Shown here piece by piece: positions 10,736-23,617 of a stretch of DNA of 64,000 nt. A program made the position numbers and the translations under genes. Origin of the DNA: Phlebiopsis flavidoalba (Eukaryota > Basidiomycota > Agaricomycetes > Polyporales > Phanerochaetaceae); NCBI GenBank assembly GCA_035772785.1, contig JAOCPU010000007.1, forward strand, positions 428,501-492,500. Direction: 5' to 3'. Within the stretch, counting starts at the first letter, position 1. Each line of letters starts with the position of its first letter. Below the pieces are notes generated by a model. It saw only the letters and a list, made by a program, of their open reading frames with translations. It was not told the origin of the DNA and searched no databases.

Positions 10736-13700
10736 CGTGCAAGTCTCGTGCGGATACATTAGAGCGTGTAATGGGTGGATATTTAGATGCTAGACGGGAC
10801 GGGTGCCATCCTGCTGTGATAGAGTGCTAGGGATGTGGCGACGCCACCCCCTTGCGCGCTCGGCTCGCCGCGTTTGCGCGCGGGCGGACCCTGACGGCCC
10901 TGGGCCTTTTGGTAAAGTGCAGGAGCGCGAGCGTGCTGGGCGTAGAACAGGCCGTTCGGTATGTTGTATGAACCATTTGGACGCCTTGTGCCGAAGAAAA
11001 AACGCAGGGTGCGCAGGGGGGTCTCAGGACAGCTGCATGGATCGACGAGAGGGGGCTCCGCCGAGGAGCAACGTGCGGTGAGAAAGCCCGCGAGAAAAGA
11101 GGGCCCTCTTGGCGGGGCCGTCGCGTTTGCGTTTTGTGCGCGGCGCAGATAGATGACGGTTTGCTTCAGTGCACGGGGCATATGAGAGCCACGCGGCGCG
11201 CAGAAGACCCCCCGCTTTGCCGCATCCGGTACCGACATGGCCATCCGCGCTTTGGGCAGGACAAAGCACACTCGCGGCTCACACGAACGAGGCAACGGCG
11301 CTTCGAGCGGTGGGGGGTCCCGATGATCGTGGCTCTTTTGTGTTGCGTGGGACGCGGACGAAGGTCGAAGCGGCGTCTTTAAAGGGCTGCTGCTTCGGGC
11401 AGGTCCAAAGGGGCTGCTTGTTTTGTGCACTGTTCTCGCCGGTCGAGTGCACACAGCGCTTGCGAGGGCACGCAATGTCTGCGGTTTGCACTGCAGTCTG
11501 CGCTGCGAGGGCACGCCGAGAGCGACAGAGCAACAAGCTCAACGCACGCGCAGCGATCACCGTGGCCTCAACGTTATGCGGCGAGGTGGTCCATGACGTG
11601 AATCAGCATCACAGCTCTCGGCCTCCCCCGCTGATCCCTCACATAACCACAGCAGCGAATTCGTCTTCACGGAGCGCAATTACAAACCGTGCATCAGTCC
11701 GACGACCGGAGGGCAAGTCTCCCACATGGCGCTCCGCCGCAGTAGCAGGCCACATCTGTGTGAGCAAGAGCAGCGTCGCGATCGTCCGTCGCATGACGAC
11801 GCGCCGTGCGTACATAGCAGTGGTAGAAACCCGCTCGCTGGCTTGCGATGCGCTACTGCGCTCGCCGCGAAGAGAACTCGAAACACGCACCGGTGAATAA
11901 CCACAACCCACCGCACTACGTCTAATCCCTCGACGCATCCCACACCCCGGGCGCACCCACACAAGTGTGCGCTGTCGCGCAGAACGACGAGCAAGCTCTC
12001 GACCCGCGGCCAGGCCCACGAGTGCTGGATACGCAGACAGCGCGCGAGCTAGAAGCACCCCGGCGTGCCCTATGCGGCGCCCTCGGGCCTCTGCGCTCTC
12101 TCTGATGCGAAATGCGATTGGGCAGGGGATAGCCTCGCGCGGGCCAGTGACGATATCCCAGAAATTGCTGGGATGTGCGCGGTGCGGGGCTTGCCAGACT
12201 GGCTCTTCGTGTGCAGCAACGCGATATGCCCTGCGGGGAAGCTCCCGCGCATTGAAGGCGGGGGCGAGCAGAGCCTGAGCCAACAAGGCCTCACCCCTGC
12301 CGTGCGAACGACGTCGACTCGAGCGCGGGATACGCTGCAGCGCTGCAGCAGCCCTGCACGTTCAGCGAATGGCAGCGCACACGACATTAGTCACGTTTTA
12401 CTCACACCCGGCCGCTCTGTGGCGCCCCGCGCACACACGCCTTCGGGGCCCTTCGCCGCTGATTGGCCTGGCGAGCGCACACGTTGCCCGCTAATTGGCC
12501 CGCGGGCACCCCGAGTCGGCGGGCGGGGCGCCGAGGGAGCTGGGGAAGTCGAAGCGGGCGAGCTGCAGGGGTCGAGACGGACGGCATTCGCGCACTTGCC
12601 ACGATATATGTGCATACATGGCGCGGCGAGCCCGTGGTGGGGGTTCGTGTGGGGGTGCTGCGACGTCGGCTAGCCGCGGTGCACGCTGCACGATCATTAG
12701 CTGGAAAAGTCGGCATCAGCGCGCACGGGCTGCAGGTGGGGGCGGCTTCCGGCTGCCTAGGACGTGCCCGTTACGGTCGCATAATGAAATTTCTGCCCAC
12801 GGCAAGCACTGGCAGGGAGGGGAAGCGCATAATAATGTGAAAGCGGATGGACGGGGTGCGTGCATGTAAGACGCCACGCGGAGGCAGCCCCGGGCGTGGA
12901 CGCACCTCCTCCTCTTCGTAGAAACGCCACAGGCCTCTGCTGCGCATACGCACGCCTGTCACGCCTGCGACATCCGTGATGCTCTCTTGCCTGGAACCCC
13001 AGGGGCCACCATCACGCAGCGGACGTGCACTGGACACGACAGTACCTGCCGCACAGGCTCTCCACCGACGCTCCTCTGTGCCCAGGCGGGTCAACGTACG
13101 CGCAGCGAGGCACGCAGCGCTACTGAAGCCAGCCAGGACGCGAGCAGCGAACAGCGTCCGGAGGCGCACCGCGCGCGCAGGCACCGTGCCCCGTCAGAGC
13201 CGGCGGGTGCAGCTGGAAGGGATGGACAGATGCAAGTGCCCGACGCGCGTCCGCGCGCGGCTCCCACCGCACTTCCCAGCCTGCCCATCCGCGCGCCCGT
13301 GGCACGCGCCCGGGCACGCAAACCTCCGCCGTTGGGACACCCTTCCCAGATTCCTTCCTCTGGGTTTCCCGTCGTTGCGAGGGCGGGCGGGCGGGCGGGG
13401 CGGGGCAGTTGCCTTCCTGGGCGAATGCGTGGGGTGGAGCCCCAGGCACGCGTGACAGGCGGTGAACGACACGGGCGACGTGCGCGTGCCTGCGCTGCGC
13501 CGCTTTGGGCGAGCGGGCTGCCTGTGTCTCGCATGGCGCGCCCATCGCTCCACAATGTGAGCTCAAGACAGCACAAGACCCGCGGGGTTTCGGTGCAGCG
13601 GGCGGCCGCTGCTTTGCCCGAAGCACGCGCGGACCGTGCTCAAAAGCTGCCTGCTGGGCTGCACGAGCGAGCAGCCCCCGGTGTTTGTTGTGAATTTTTC

Positions 13701-14171
13701 TGGCGGGTTTTCTGGCGTTTTTCGCGGCGTTCGATAGCAGGGTCGGCGAGTCAAGATACCACGCTGCAGACTCGTGTTGCGGCAGAGGCGAGCGTCGGGG
13801 AAATTCGCCCACAAAATGCGCGCGGAAAATGGGGGCACGTGGGGCCGGGTGCTCGGTGCCGGCCGGGCGGGACGGAGGCAAAAGGAGGGGTTTGCTTATG
13901 TTCAGCGGCCCCGCAATGGGAAGGTCCAGCCAGCGGGGTTCTTTTGGATACGTAAGGAGGGGCGAATTAAGATTTGGGCTCTGGACTGATTCTCGAAGGG
14001 GCTGATGGCAAAAGGGCAACACAGAGAGCCATCAGCCGCCGTTCAAATACCCACCCCGTCCTCGACTGTCCCGTCCCGACTTCCCCTCCTTCCTTGTCCA
14101 GCATTCTGACTCGCCTGCACCGCGCCCGCTGCGTCCACCACTACGCGCCCTCGACGCCGCCGCCACGCAGC
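10736..14171. other. GC-rich gene-poor region
   Basis: About 3.4 kb with long overlapping open frames on both strands. Their products are rich in Arg, Ala, Pro and Gly, which is expected of open frames in GC-rich non-coding DNA. I recognise no domain, conserved motif or convincing exon chain. Confidence 0.4.
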
Positions 14172-16422
14172 ATGGACGACCGCCCGCACTCGCCCACAGA
14201 TCACGTCCTCGCCGGCATGGAACTCCTCCACCGCCTGTCCCTCGTCGACGCCGAGGACCTCCCGTGGATCCAGGCCGACCCGTCCTGGGACTGCAAGCCC
14301 TCTGCCGACCGCGCCTGCCACCCTGCCCTTTGGCTTCGGTGCGTACCCGCTTCTCGCTGTCTCTATGCGCGTGCTCACACTCACGGACGCAAGGGACGCA
14401 GACGAAGAGGCAGACGCATGCGACCTCGCCATCTACGATCCGTGTCTCTTTTCGCCGGCCGTGAGCCCCAGCCGCATCGCCTTTCCCCCGGGACAGGTGA
14501 GCCGCGACGTGCTTCCTGCGAGCGCTGCATCCTGTCGCGCGTCGACACCGTCGCCCCCCGCGATCCGCGCGTCGCAGGCGGCGGTGATGCACAGCGTCCT
14601 GGCGGACGCGTCACGACGCCGTGTCTCACACCGTCCGCCGCGCAGCGGTGCGCATCCGGACATTGGGTTCTCCCCGCTGCCTGCCGCATCGGGCGATCAG
14701 CGCGAGCCCCGGTGATGCGGCCATTGCCCCGGTTAGGCTTAGCCCGCCTCCGGCATATAGCCTTACCAGCAGCCTCTTTGCCTCCCCGCATCGTGCTCGT
14801 GTGCGCCGTGGACACCGTCGCTGACCATCTTCTGTTGCTTGCAGAAGCCGCTGCCCCGCCCGCTCCGACGTCGGCCTACAGGGTCTCGCCGGCCCGCGAC
14901 CCCGGCGCGCCTCACGCCCGCCTCGACGCCCTCGTCATCAACCGCGGCGCATCACTCTCGCCCTCGCACGGGGTCGCAGTAGCAAACACAAGCAACCCTT
15001 GCCGCGTGCGTTCCAGGCCCCCACATCAACGAGTTTGGGCACCCCCCGATCGACGCATCATGCTGCTGTTCCCCTCGATTTCCTCGACCCTCTCTGCTCG
15101 CCTCGAGGGAACGCGAATCAGAGCACGAACAGCCAAGCGCAGCGGGGCGTTCTTGTCGACCCCGAGGCAGAGGACGAGGGCCGTGGGAGCCATGGACAGC
15201 ACCATCTACTCGTCCACGCCCTCGTAACGCAAGTACCGTAGCGTCGAGTCACTTCAAGCCCAAGCCGCGGCCCCACCATTGGCCCCCTCAACCTGTCCAC
15301 CTGCCGTGTCCTCGCCGCCGCAGCTGCGCACAGCGTCGCCCGACCTCGCGAGTGTCCCCGCCTCGCCCGATCAGCGTCTCCGCTCGCCCGCGCAGCATGG
15401 CCCACAAGCCCTCGCTCATCTCGCCTCGTAGGTGCCCTCCATCTCGTCGCCCCTCGCGAGCGGCTCGCGGCTCCTGCCCCCCGACCCCGCTCGAAGAGGA
15501 GCCCCCCGCGCTCCCGCTGGTCCATGGACTCGGTCGATCGTGACGCCGGAGCGTCCGACGCCAGTCACAACCCCCGCCGCGACGCACACCCTCGCGCCGC
15601 CCGAGCCCACCCAAGACACCCCAAGCGCAGCCGCCTCCTGAGCTTCATCTCCATGACGCGCGGCCGCGCCGGCTCGCTGGGCACCACCACCCGCCGCGGC
15701 ACCGACGCCGTCCCGCGCCCCCCCGTCGTTGACGCAGACGTGTTCCGCGCCAGGCGCGCAGCTGCAGGCCCCACGACGGCGGCAGCAGGCCTCGCGGCCT
15801 CGCCGACCCTGCCCCGAGCTCTGCGCCGCACGACGAGCCGCTCCGAGGGCTACCCGCCGCCGCCGATGCTCTCGGCCTCGACGTCCCAACATGAGCACGA
15901 TCTCCTCCGTCTCGACGCTCCCGCACCACCACCGGCCGACTCCACGCCGGACGTGACGCTCGACCCGTTTCTGCCCCGCGTCGCCCCACGTTCATGGGGC
16001 CCGCGTCGTTCCTGCCCGACGCCGAAACGGACCTCGTGCGAGCGACGACTTGTGGACAACGCGCCGCCGAAGCCTAGGAACGCTGCCGCTACCCCGCCCC
16101 CGGCGTGCACGCCCGCGTCGTTCCTTTTTCCGCCGCAAGCACCCAGAAGCAGGCCGGCCGCAGGCATCCCTCCGTGGTGGTCTCTCAGCGCGCCCTCGCG
16201 CGCCGCAAGCTTTCTCCGGCCTCAGCCAAGAAGAAAGCTCGTCGTCTCGTGTCCTTCGTCCCCGAGCTTGCCCGCTCCGCCCGGCGCGTCCCCGGAGGCG
16301 GCCGCCGCGGCTGCGGCGGGCGCCGACGCTTCCGTCGGAGACAGGGGACGGGCATCGAGCAGTGGTGCAGGGGCCTTCGGCCGCGGTCCGGGAATTTGAG
16401 CCCCCCAGCCCGACGGGAGTAG
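14172..16422 (+). CDS. Hypothetical Ser/Pro/Ala-rich protein
   Basis: Uncertain gene with no recognised domain. ATG at 14172 opens MDDRPHSPTDHVLAGMELL, a non-repetitive acidic start. After a probable short intron, a segment reads DARDADEEADACDLAIYDP, ending in PPGQ before a consensus donor gtgagc (about 14497). Downstream, low-complexity text rich in Ser, Pro, Arg and Ala continues, including LLSFISMTRGRAGSL and SPTLPRALRRTTSRSEGY, until about 16.4 kb. The last kilobase changes frame repeatedly. Composition suggests a disordered protein. The GC content (above 70 percent in places) inflates all frames, so exon structure and even the 3' half are doubtful. Confidence 0.35.
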
Positions 16423-19263
16423 CGTGCATGTGTACTGGCGCCGCGACGCGGACGTTGGCCCCCACCCCCCGGATATGGTTGAGCTCCCGCCCCTTTCCCA
16501 CCTCTGTGTGCTTGGGATGGTGCGGCGTGCTGATGCAAGTGTAGGTGTGCCGCGTCAAGCGCGCAGAGGTGACGATCAAGGGCGTCGGGCCTTCGGTTCA
16601 CAGTCCTTGCGTGGCCAACTATCCTTGAAAACAGCGTCGGCCCCTGGTTTTTAATCGCCCGCTCTCGGCTCCCATGTTTCTTTTGACTGCTTGACCGCTG
16701 GACCCTGGACCACCTCGCATATTCGCGCCTCGACCTCGTTTCGGATCTCGCTGCAACTGTACCACAAACCAGAAGCCCCGCACGCTCCTTGCTCTCGTCT
16801 CTCGGATCGCATTAAACAGCCTACCCTAACACACACTGGACCTTTTTTCCAATCCTCATTCGACCATCGACATTCGTTCGCAACGCTCGACTATCACGCA
16901 CCTACCACTCTGTTTAACTCTCTTTCGCCTTTCTCTCGCTCGTAAATCGAGTCCTGGTCCGGCCGTCCCCGTCCACCCCCTAATCGCCTGCGCGCCGCCC
17001 ACAACATCCACGAAGGACCCGCAAAAAGGAACCTAAATTATTATTCGCTGTGCCATAATCTTGCTTTCCCCGCCCCGCGCCAGTTGCTGCTTTTCGCCAA
17101 CTTGTGTGATGCTTTCGCTCTATAGATGACGTGTTTGCTTTCGCTAGTGTATTGAAACCGGCTTGCTCCCGCCTGTGTGTGTGTGCTCTGTTTTGTTGTC
17201 CTCAAAGATGAAAACATTACATCGGCGCGCGCCGTTGTAAAACAAGTAGTGTATAGGTTGTCCTCAGTACCGAATTTTTTTGGGTTCTTGACAATGAGAA
17301 ATAAATGGAGGATCCGGCGTTGTGCCCGTGGTTGCTTGTTGACTCTTGGATTAGCTGTGGTAGCGATGGGACGATGGCTGGTGCCAGTAGACTCTGCATA
17401 TGAGCGACGCGCCACACACGCGTGCGGCCTTGCGCCCTCCGACACCGACGTCAGAGGCCGACACCCCTCGTCATATCCCAAGCAAAGAGAAAATAAAGAC
17501 GAGCAATTAATTGGTGGAGCCCGAATTCGTTATATTACACCGGGGGAACAAAAAAAAAAACCTTGACGCGCGTCACGGCGTCCTGCAACCCACAGAGGTC
17601 GATTGAAGACAAACCAAGAACCGCATGCCGCGTCGAGTATACGCAGAACCAACCAGCCAACCAACGAACCGCAGCAGTCGACACGGGCGCAACGCGACCG
17701 CGCGCGTGCGTCGCAGCATCACGCCGAGCCCCAGCAGCGCTTCGCCATCCCGACGCGCCCCCTCAACGCCCACGCCGACCGAGCGTGACGCACGTCTACG
17801 CAACGTTACACCTCAGACTCAGCAGGCTCATCCGTTCGTGCCGTAGCGCGATCGACGGCGAGATGCCGCTGCTGCTACCGCCGGCTTGTGTGTGGTTCTG
17901 GAGCGCGAGTCGACGCGATCGACGCTAAAAAGGGTGTGCTTTTTTTGGGGTGGTCTGGGACTAGGGTGGGGGGGGTTGGTTTTTTGCTCGGGCGGCGTGG
18001 TGTCGTTGGTTAGCGTCGGATATGTATAATTTTAACGCGCTGCAGTTGCATATCTTGTTTTGATGATACTTTTCTTCTCCCGTGAGGGGGAGAGTGGCAG
18101 GCGGCGGGTCAAGAACTTATATGGCAACTGCCGATGCGCCGCCACAATGGCCGTGGGCGTCTATTCGCGAGTGGCGGGTCTACCGCTTCGCGAGCCGCGG
18201 CGGACTCCCATCCTTGGGCGATACACACGGGCTACATAGTACCACCATTCGTATCGGGGCCGTTATTGTCTTGCGGGAGAAGCAGTGAGCAGCATACCTT
18301 CATCGCTTTAAGCATCTCATGATGAATTTGAACGCTAGATTTGAACCTTGGGCGATTTAGTGGCGACGCGAAGAATACGCTTTCATTGCCGGGCATGCTA
18401 AAATAATCTTTTCCATGAATATCTTCAAAGTTTAAAGAAGATAGGAATCTTGCAAGTTATATGGAAGCTTTGTGTGCCTAGAACCGACAGGGTTTCAGTC
18501 CAACGCGTGAGTCCTTGTCCCGATTTCCAACCTTCTGCCCCGTTGCGGCCTGGAGCTCCAGGAGCCACTCCCGTACAGTTCCTTGTTCTCTGCGGGACAC
18601 GGCCGTATGAAAAGCACCCGACGGACAGCCGGAGGAGATTCGCCGCGCATATATGCGGCGCCCACACTTTGTGGCGCTCAGGGCGCGCATGTACTCGCTT
18701 TGTGAGAAAGGGCTGTCTTTCTACCCGGTCTTTGACATGCGTGGCACACGGACATCTATGCTGTTATTGCGATCCGCGAGTACGAGTGAAATAGGGCAAA
18801 GAGGCCGCCAACCTGAGCTGTGTAATCACGGACTCGGACTTTCTACACGCTGTGTTTGCTATTGGCCCCGCCGTGCTGACTCGTCTATGCCCTAGCCCTA
18901 AGCTGACATGCGAATATAATACCGGAGCAGGTTTGCACATCCTCAGGAACACGTCCCCCGCAATGCACACAAGTTCGAGAATCCGACCAAAAGACAGCAT
19001 GCATTCGTACATCAGTGAGTTCCTTTTACTCTACAGAAATGATCGTATAGTGCCCTTCGTGAGGCGTGATGAGTTACACGCGTACAACAGCTTGCATAGG
19101 TCCCATATGATATAATGGAGATGTGGTGTCTTGGTATGTATACAAGAATGAATGATGGTATGGACAGAGATGATGCACAGATTCCACTGTCGAGCGGGTC
19201 AGCCTCGCGCATGACGACCACAGACACGGATATGCACTGACCTTGGTTGCTCGTAAACGACGA
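16423..19263. other. Long gene-free stretch with pyrimidine-rich tract
   Basis: 16.65-17.0 kb is CT-rich and resembles untranslated leader or trailer sequence. 17.0-19.2 kb falls in GC content and contains a short GT repeat near 17,176, an A run near 17,550 and G/T runs near 17,940-17,990. No exon chain or RNA gene is recognised. Confidence 0.4.
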
Positions 19264-22200
19264 CTAGGTCTGCCGCAACAGCTCGTTCAGGCTACGAACG
19301 ACTTGGCCGGCGCCCTCCTTCACCTTGTCGCGCTCGTCCGCGCGGACCTTGGCCAGGAGCTTCGTCTCAAAGCGGTCGGGATGCCACCGGCGGATGTGCT
19401 CCTTGATGCGGTCCTTGTCGCTCTTCTCGGACGGGTTGTTCGGATTCAGCACGTACGCGCTGATCGCGGTCGTCGTGAGCTCCTCGGGCGTCGACGGCTT
19501 CCGCAGCACCGGCCACGCAAAGCTGCCCCAGCCGAGGATGTCCATCGTCGGGATGCGCGCCCACTGCCGCTCGTGCTCGTCAAACAGCCGCGCCACCTCC
19601 TCCTTGCTCATCACCTTGCCCGCCCGCGACGCCCGCTCCCGCTCGATGCGCTCCTGCTCCCGCATGAACGCCTCCGCCTGCTTGCGCGCCTGCTCCTCTT
19701 GCCGCTCCCGCCACGCCTTCTCGCGGTCGTCGTCCGCCGCGCCCGCCGCGGCGCCGACGCCGCCTCCGGAGTCGCGTAGGGCGCCGTGCTCGCCGACCGC
19801 CATCCTGGACCCGTCGCTGTCCTTGCGCTGCCGGTCCCGGCTGACGACTGCGAGCCCGAGGTTGCGGACGACTTGTTCGACCAGGACGAGGCCGACGTGC
19901 CGTTGCTCCAGGCCGAGGAAGTGCTTCCGTTGGACCCAGTGCTGGTACTGCTGTAACGATTGGAGCCGGGGTGTGCAAACGGGTTCGATGCATGGGGAGT
20001 ATTCGTACGAAGAGACTCTGAGCCGCCGTTGGCCGCGCTCTCCTGCCGCTTGCGAATCTGCTCTTCGACTTGCTTGCGTATTTCTTCCTGGCGCCGGGCA
20101 AACTCGTGGAGGCGACGGGCCTCTTCCTCCTTCTGTTGCTGGCGAAACTCGTGGAGACGACGCGCTTCCTCCTGCCGGCGACGGAGGTCTTGCCGTTGCG
20201 CCTCCTCCTCTTGCATGCGCTGAGCATCTGCGGCCTGACGCTGGATTTCCTCCTGTCTGCGATGAGCCTCTTCGGCCTGGCGTTGGGATTCTTCCTCTTG
20301 CTTGCGGCGAGCGTCGGCGGCCTGGCGTTGCATTTCCTCTTCCTGTCTGCGTTGGGCTTCTGCAGCCAGGCGTTGGATCTCCTCTTCTTGTCTACGGCGG
20401 ACCTCCGCGCGACGTTGCGACTCTGCCTCCCGCTTGCGACGATCTTCTTCCTCCTTCTCCTTCTCCTCCTGCAAACGACGCTGGCGCAGCGTCTCCTCCC
20501 GTTGTTTGCCTACGCACCTCCTCCTGTGCCGCAATGGCGTCTGCTCTCCGCTGTTCCTCCTCGATGACCTTTCTCCGTTCCGCCTCTGCAAGGGCTTCAG
20601 CCGCTCGCCTCTCCTCGGCCAACGTTTCAGCCCTGCGACGCTCTTCCTCCTGCTGTCTGAGCTCCGCACGCGGCGGCGCTCCTCTTGATAACAGCCAGGT
20701 CATGCGCTCTTCGCTCCTCCTCCATCTGTAGACGTTCGGCGAGCTCTTCGGCTTTTTCTTCCGAGCCTCTTGTTTCGACAAGCAGCTCGGCCGCAATCCG
20801 CGACTGCTCGGCAAGCAGATCCTCGATATTTCGCTGTTCCTGGCGAGCCATGTCGGTCAAATACTCTTCGGTCCGCCGCTCTTCTTCTTGCCGTCGGGTT
20901 TCCGCCTCCCTGCGGTCCAGCTCTTCCTCACGTCTACAGAGTTCGCGCTCTCTCTGCTTCACCTCTTCCTCCTTCCGTTTCAAGACCTCTTCCCGGACCC
21001 GAGCCTCCTCAGCCCGCTGCTTAGCGTCATCAGCTCTTTGCTTCGCCTCCTCCACCCCGTAGTCTTGCCTCCTCAGCCTTCTCTCGTGCATCCTCTTCCC
21101 TCCGCCGGGCATCCTCCTCTTTCTTGCGTGCATCCTCCTCCTTTCTCCTCGCGTCTTCTTCCTTCCGCCTCGCATCCTCCTCGCGTCGTCTGTCGCTTCT
21201 ACCTCCTTCCGACTCGCATCCTCCTCTTGCCTTCTTCAGATCCGCTTCCGTCTTCCTTGCCTCGTCCCTCATGCGCTTCACAGCCTCTTCCCGCTGCTCA
21301 GCCTGAGCTTCCTTGCGACGAGCCTCGGCCTCGATTCGGCGTGCGTCCAGCTCCAGCCTCCTCGCATCTTCTTCCTTCTTTCTCGCGTCGTCCTCCTTCC
21401 TCCTAGCATCTTGCTCCAGCTTCCTCGCATCGTCCTCCATCTTTCGCGCCTCCTCCTCAAGCTTTCTAGCCTGCTCTGCTTTCCGCAACGCCTCCTCCTC
21501 CCTCTTTCTCGCCTCCGCCTCCTTTCTACGCGCTATCTCCTCTTTCCGACGTACCTCTTCCTCTCTCCGGCGCGCCTGATCCTCCTTCTGGCGGACGTCC
21601 TCCTCCTCCTTCTGGCGCGCCTGATCCTCCTTGCGGCGCGCCTCCTCCTCCTTGTGCAGGATCTCCTCCTCTTTCTTCTTCAGCTCCTCAAGCTTCAGCA
21701 GCGCCTCCTTCTCCTTCTGCGCCGCCTCCGCCCTCGCGCCGCGCGATCTCGCGGTCGTCAAAGATGTCCTCCCACTCGGGGTCCTCGAGGTCCGACCCGT
21801 CCGACGCGCCGGTCGTCGTGCGACCGCTCCTCGTACGTCTCCATCGGCCAGTCCTCACACCGTCGCCGCGCGCACCGGTATCTCGGGGCGCGTCGACTGC
21901 GAGCGCGACGAGCGCCCGGAGCGGTGCGAGCTCGCGGACGTGCGCCGCCGCACTGGACGATGGAAAGCCCATTGCATGCGACTCTGCACGGGACTCGTCG
22001 AGGGATTTGCGTGGCCGGTGTTTCAGGCTCGAACGATGTCCGGCGCCCCATTGCGCGCCCCAGGCTTGCAACGGGCGAGTTTTCTTGTGCCAGTCGGGCG
22101 ACGGCGAGCTTTCCAAGTCGGTTAGCCCGAGACCGCGCGGCTTGATGGGGATGCCGACAGTCTGCTCGGGTTCCGATCGACGCATAGCAGAATTCATGAA

Positions 22201-23617
22201 GCTCGAGGAAGGTTGGCGGTAGGACTCGGGAGTGAGGGGGTAATCGGTAGCAGGAGAGGTGACCGGGGGCGGGGGATTCGGTCTTGCGAGGTTGAAGGTC
22301 ATTGAGTGAATGCTGACGCTGAAGCCATGGCTTGTAGGCGCCATCGCGTACAACGTCCTTGCCTTTGCTATAGGGCCATTTTGCACGCTCGTCTCCCGTG
22401 CGCTGCGGCTGAATTGTCTCCCCATTGACGTGGTCGATATTCTGACGCAGACTGAGTGAGGGTGGTGGCGGCGGCGAAAGAATACGGGGCATTGGGGACT
22501 GATGGCGAGGAGCGGTAGCAGAGAGTCCAGAGAGGAAGGATGTGGGATTTGGTGTCCTTCTTTGTCGGAGAGGCACCGGATGGTGTAGAGGATGATGCGT
22601 ACGGATACGCGGGAGAGGCTGCATTGGTGTATGGAGATGGTGGCGGTGGTGGCGTTGCAATTGAGCCGTAGACCCCTGGATAGTTTCGCGAATCGCTGTC
22701 TCCTCTGCGACGCCCAGAGCGAGAAGAGGCTACACTCGCATTGCTATCTCGCCTGTTAAGAGCAAAGGTGGCCGGAGGGGAAGATGAACCAGGCACCGAG
22801 GCCGCGATGCCTGAACCCAAGACGTTACTGCTACTGCTCTCTCTTCTCGGGGGGATAGAGGTAGACGGCGAAGCCGCAAAGCCCGAAGCACGAGAGGTTC
22901 CCGCGCGCCGTCGCCGGGTGAGCCATGGGCACGCGCAAACCACGGGTCCCTGGATCGTATACTAGACAGAGATCCCGAGCTGGGTTTGCGGCCAACGCCA
23001 GCAATATGATTCCCAAAACGAGTGCGCGACCTCTTCCTCAGTGAAGCTATCAATGTTCTCCGTGCGCCCGATGGGGATGGGGGCAGGGAGCGAGGACTCT
23101 ACAGGTGAGGGATATGCCGCAGCCGCGCCATGCGAGCCGTACGAAGGAAACCATGACTGGTCTTCTGCGCCCATGTCGTCGTGTGGACGGCGAAGATTAC
23201 TCGGCTCCCGCCCGTTCGTGGTCTCTCCCGTCTCCTGCCTCCTCAGTCGCTCCTGATGAATCTCGTCCCAGAATGACATACTGATTGGCGAGCCCAGGAT
23301 TCATCGCCGTCCCGAGTCGACGCTGTCGCTCTAATCCCCAGCAGCTCTTTGAACTGGTCTTCTGCTATCAGCCTGAGCGACATCATCGACCCATTGTAGT
23401 TGTCCACGGCGAACTTGCGGTCCTCTTCGGTCGTTGCGGCCTTGGACCGCCTATCGTACTCTTCCTTGGTCGAGCGCACTACATCGTACAACCTCAGCTC
23501 GATCGCTTTCCGCAGCTCCTCCTTGAACTGTGCATCGAGCTCAAGGTCGGCGTCCTTGATTGATCGCGCGCTCTGACTGCCTGATGATGCCGTAGCTCTG
23601 AGAGGTAGTGGGTTCAT
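19264..23617 (-). CDS. Large coiled-coil protein with C-terminal NFKBIL1/J-like motif
   Basis: Conserved fungal protein of unknown role, about 1,300 residues if read through frame changes. The ATG at 23617 starts a charged helical domain (ELDAQFKEELRKAIELRLYD, about 23.5 kb). A Ser/Pro-rich disordered part follows (about 23.2-21.8 kb). A coiled coil of several hundred residues then has a KEEDARR-type repeat (about 21.7-19.8 kb). The C terminus has LGWGSFAWPVLRKP and IRRWHPDRFETKLL, then GAGQVVRSLNELLRQT, stop at 19264. The RWHPDRF segment resembles the HPD-bearing helix of J domains, and the pattern matches NFKBIL1-like fungal proteins. Frame changes occur near 21.7, 21.1, 20.65 and 19.8 kb. 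An upstream exon beyond 23617 is possible because the frame stays open as VPFTIAQP. Confidence 0.7.

Noticed and set aside
13120..14022. 300-codon open frame on the minus strand
   Set aside because: Its composition is typical of chance frames in GC-rich DNA, overlapping open frames exist on the other strand, and there is no motif.
13974..15227. Longest open frame of the window (417 codons, plus strand)
   Set aside because: Most of it is arginine/alanine/proline-rich text from GC-rich DNA. Only the part after ATG 14172 looks protein-like, and a neighbouring frame fits better after a probable intron.
20888..21579. Leucine/serine-rich plus-strand frames that look like membrane proteins
   Set aside because: They are antisense shadows of the KEE/ARR coiled-coil repeat on the minus strand.
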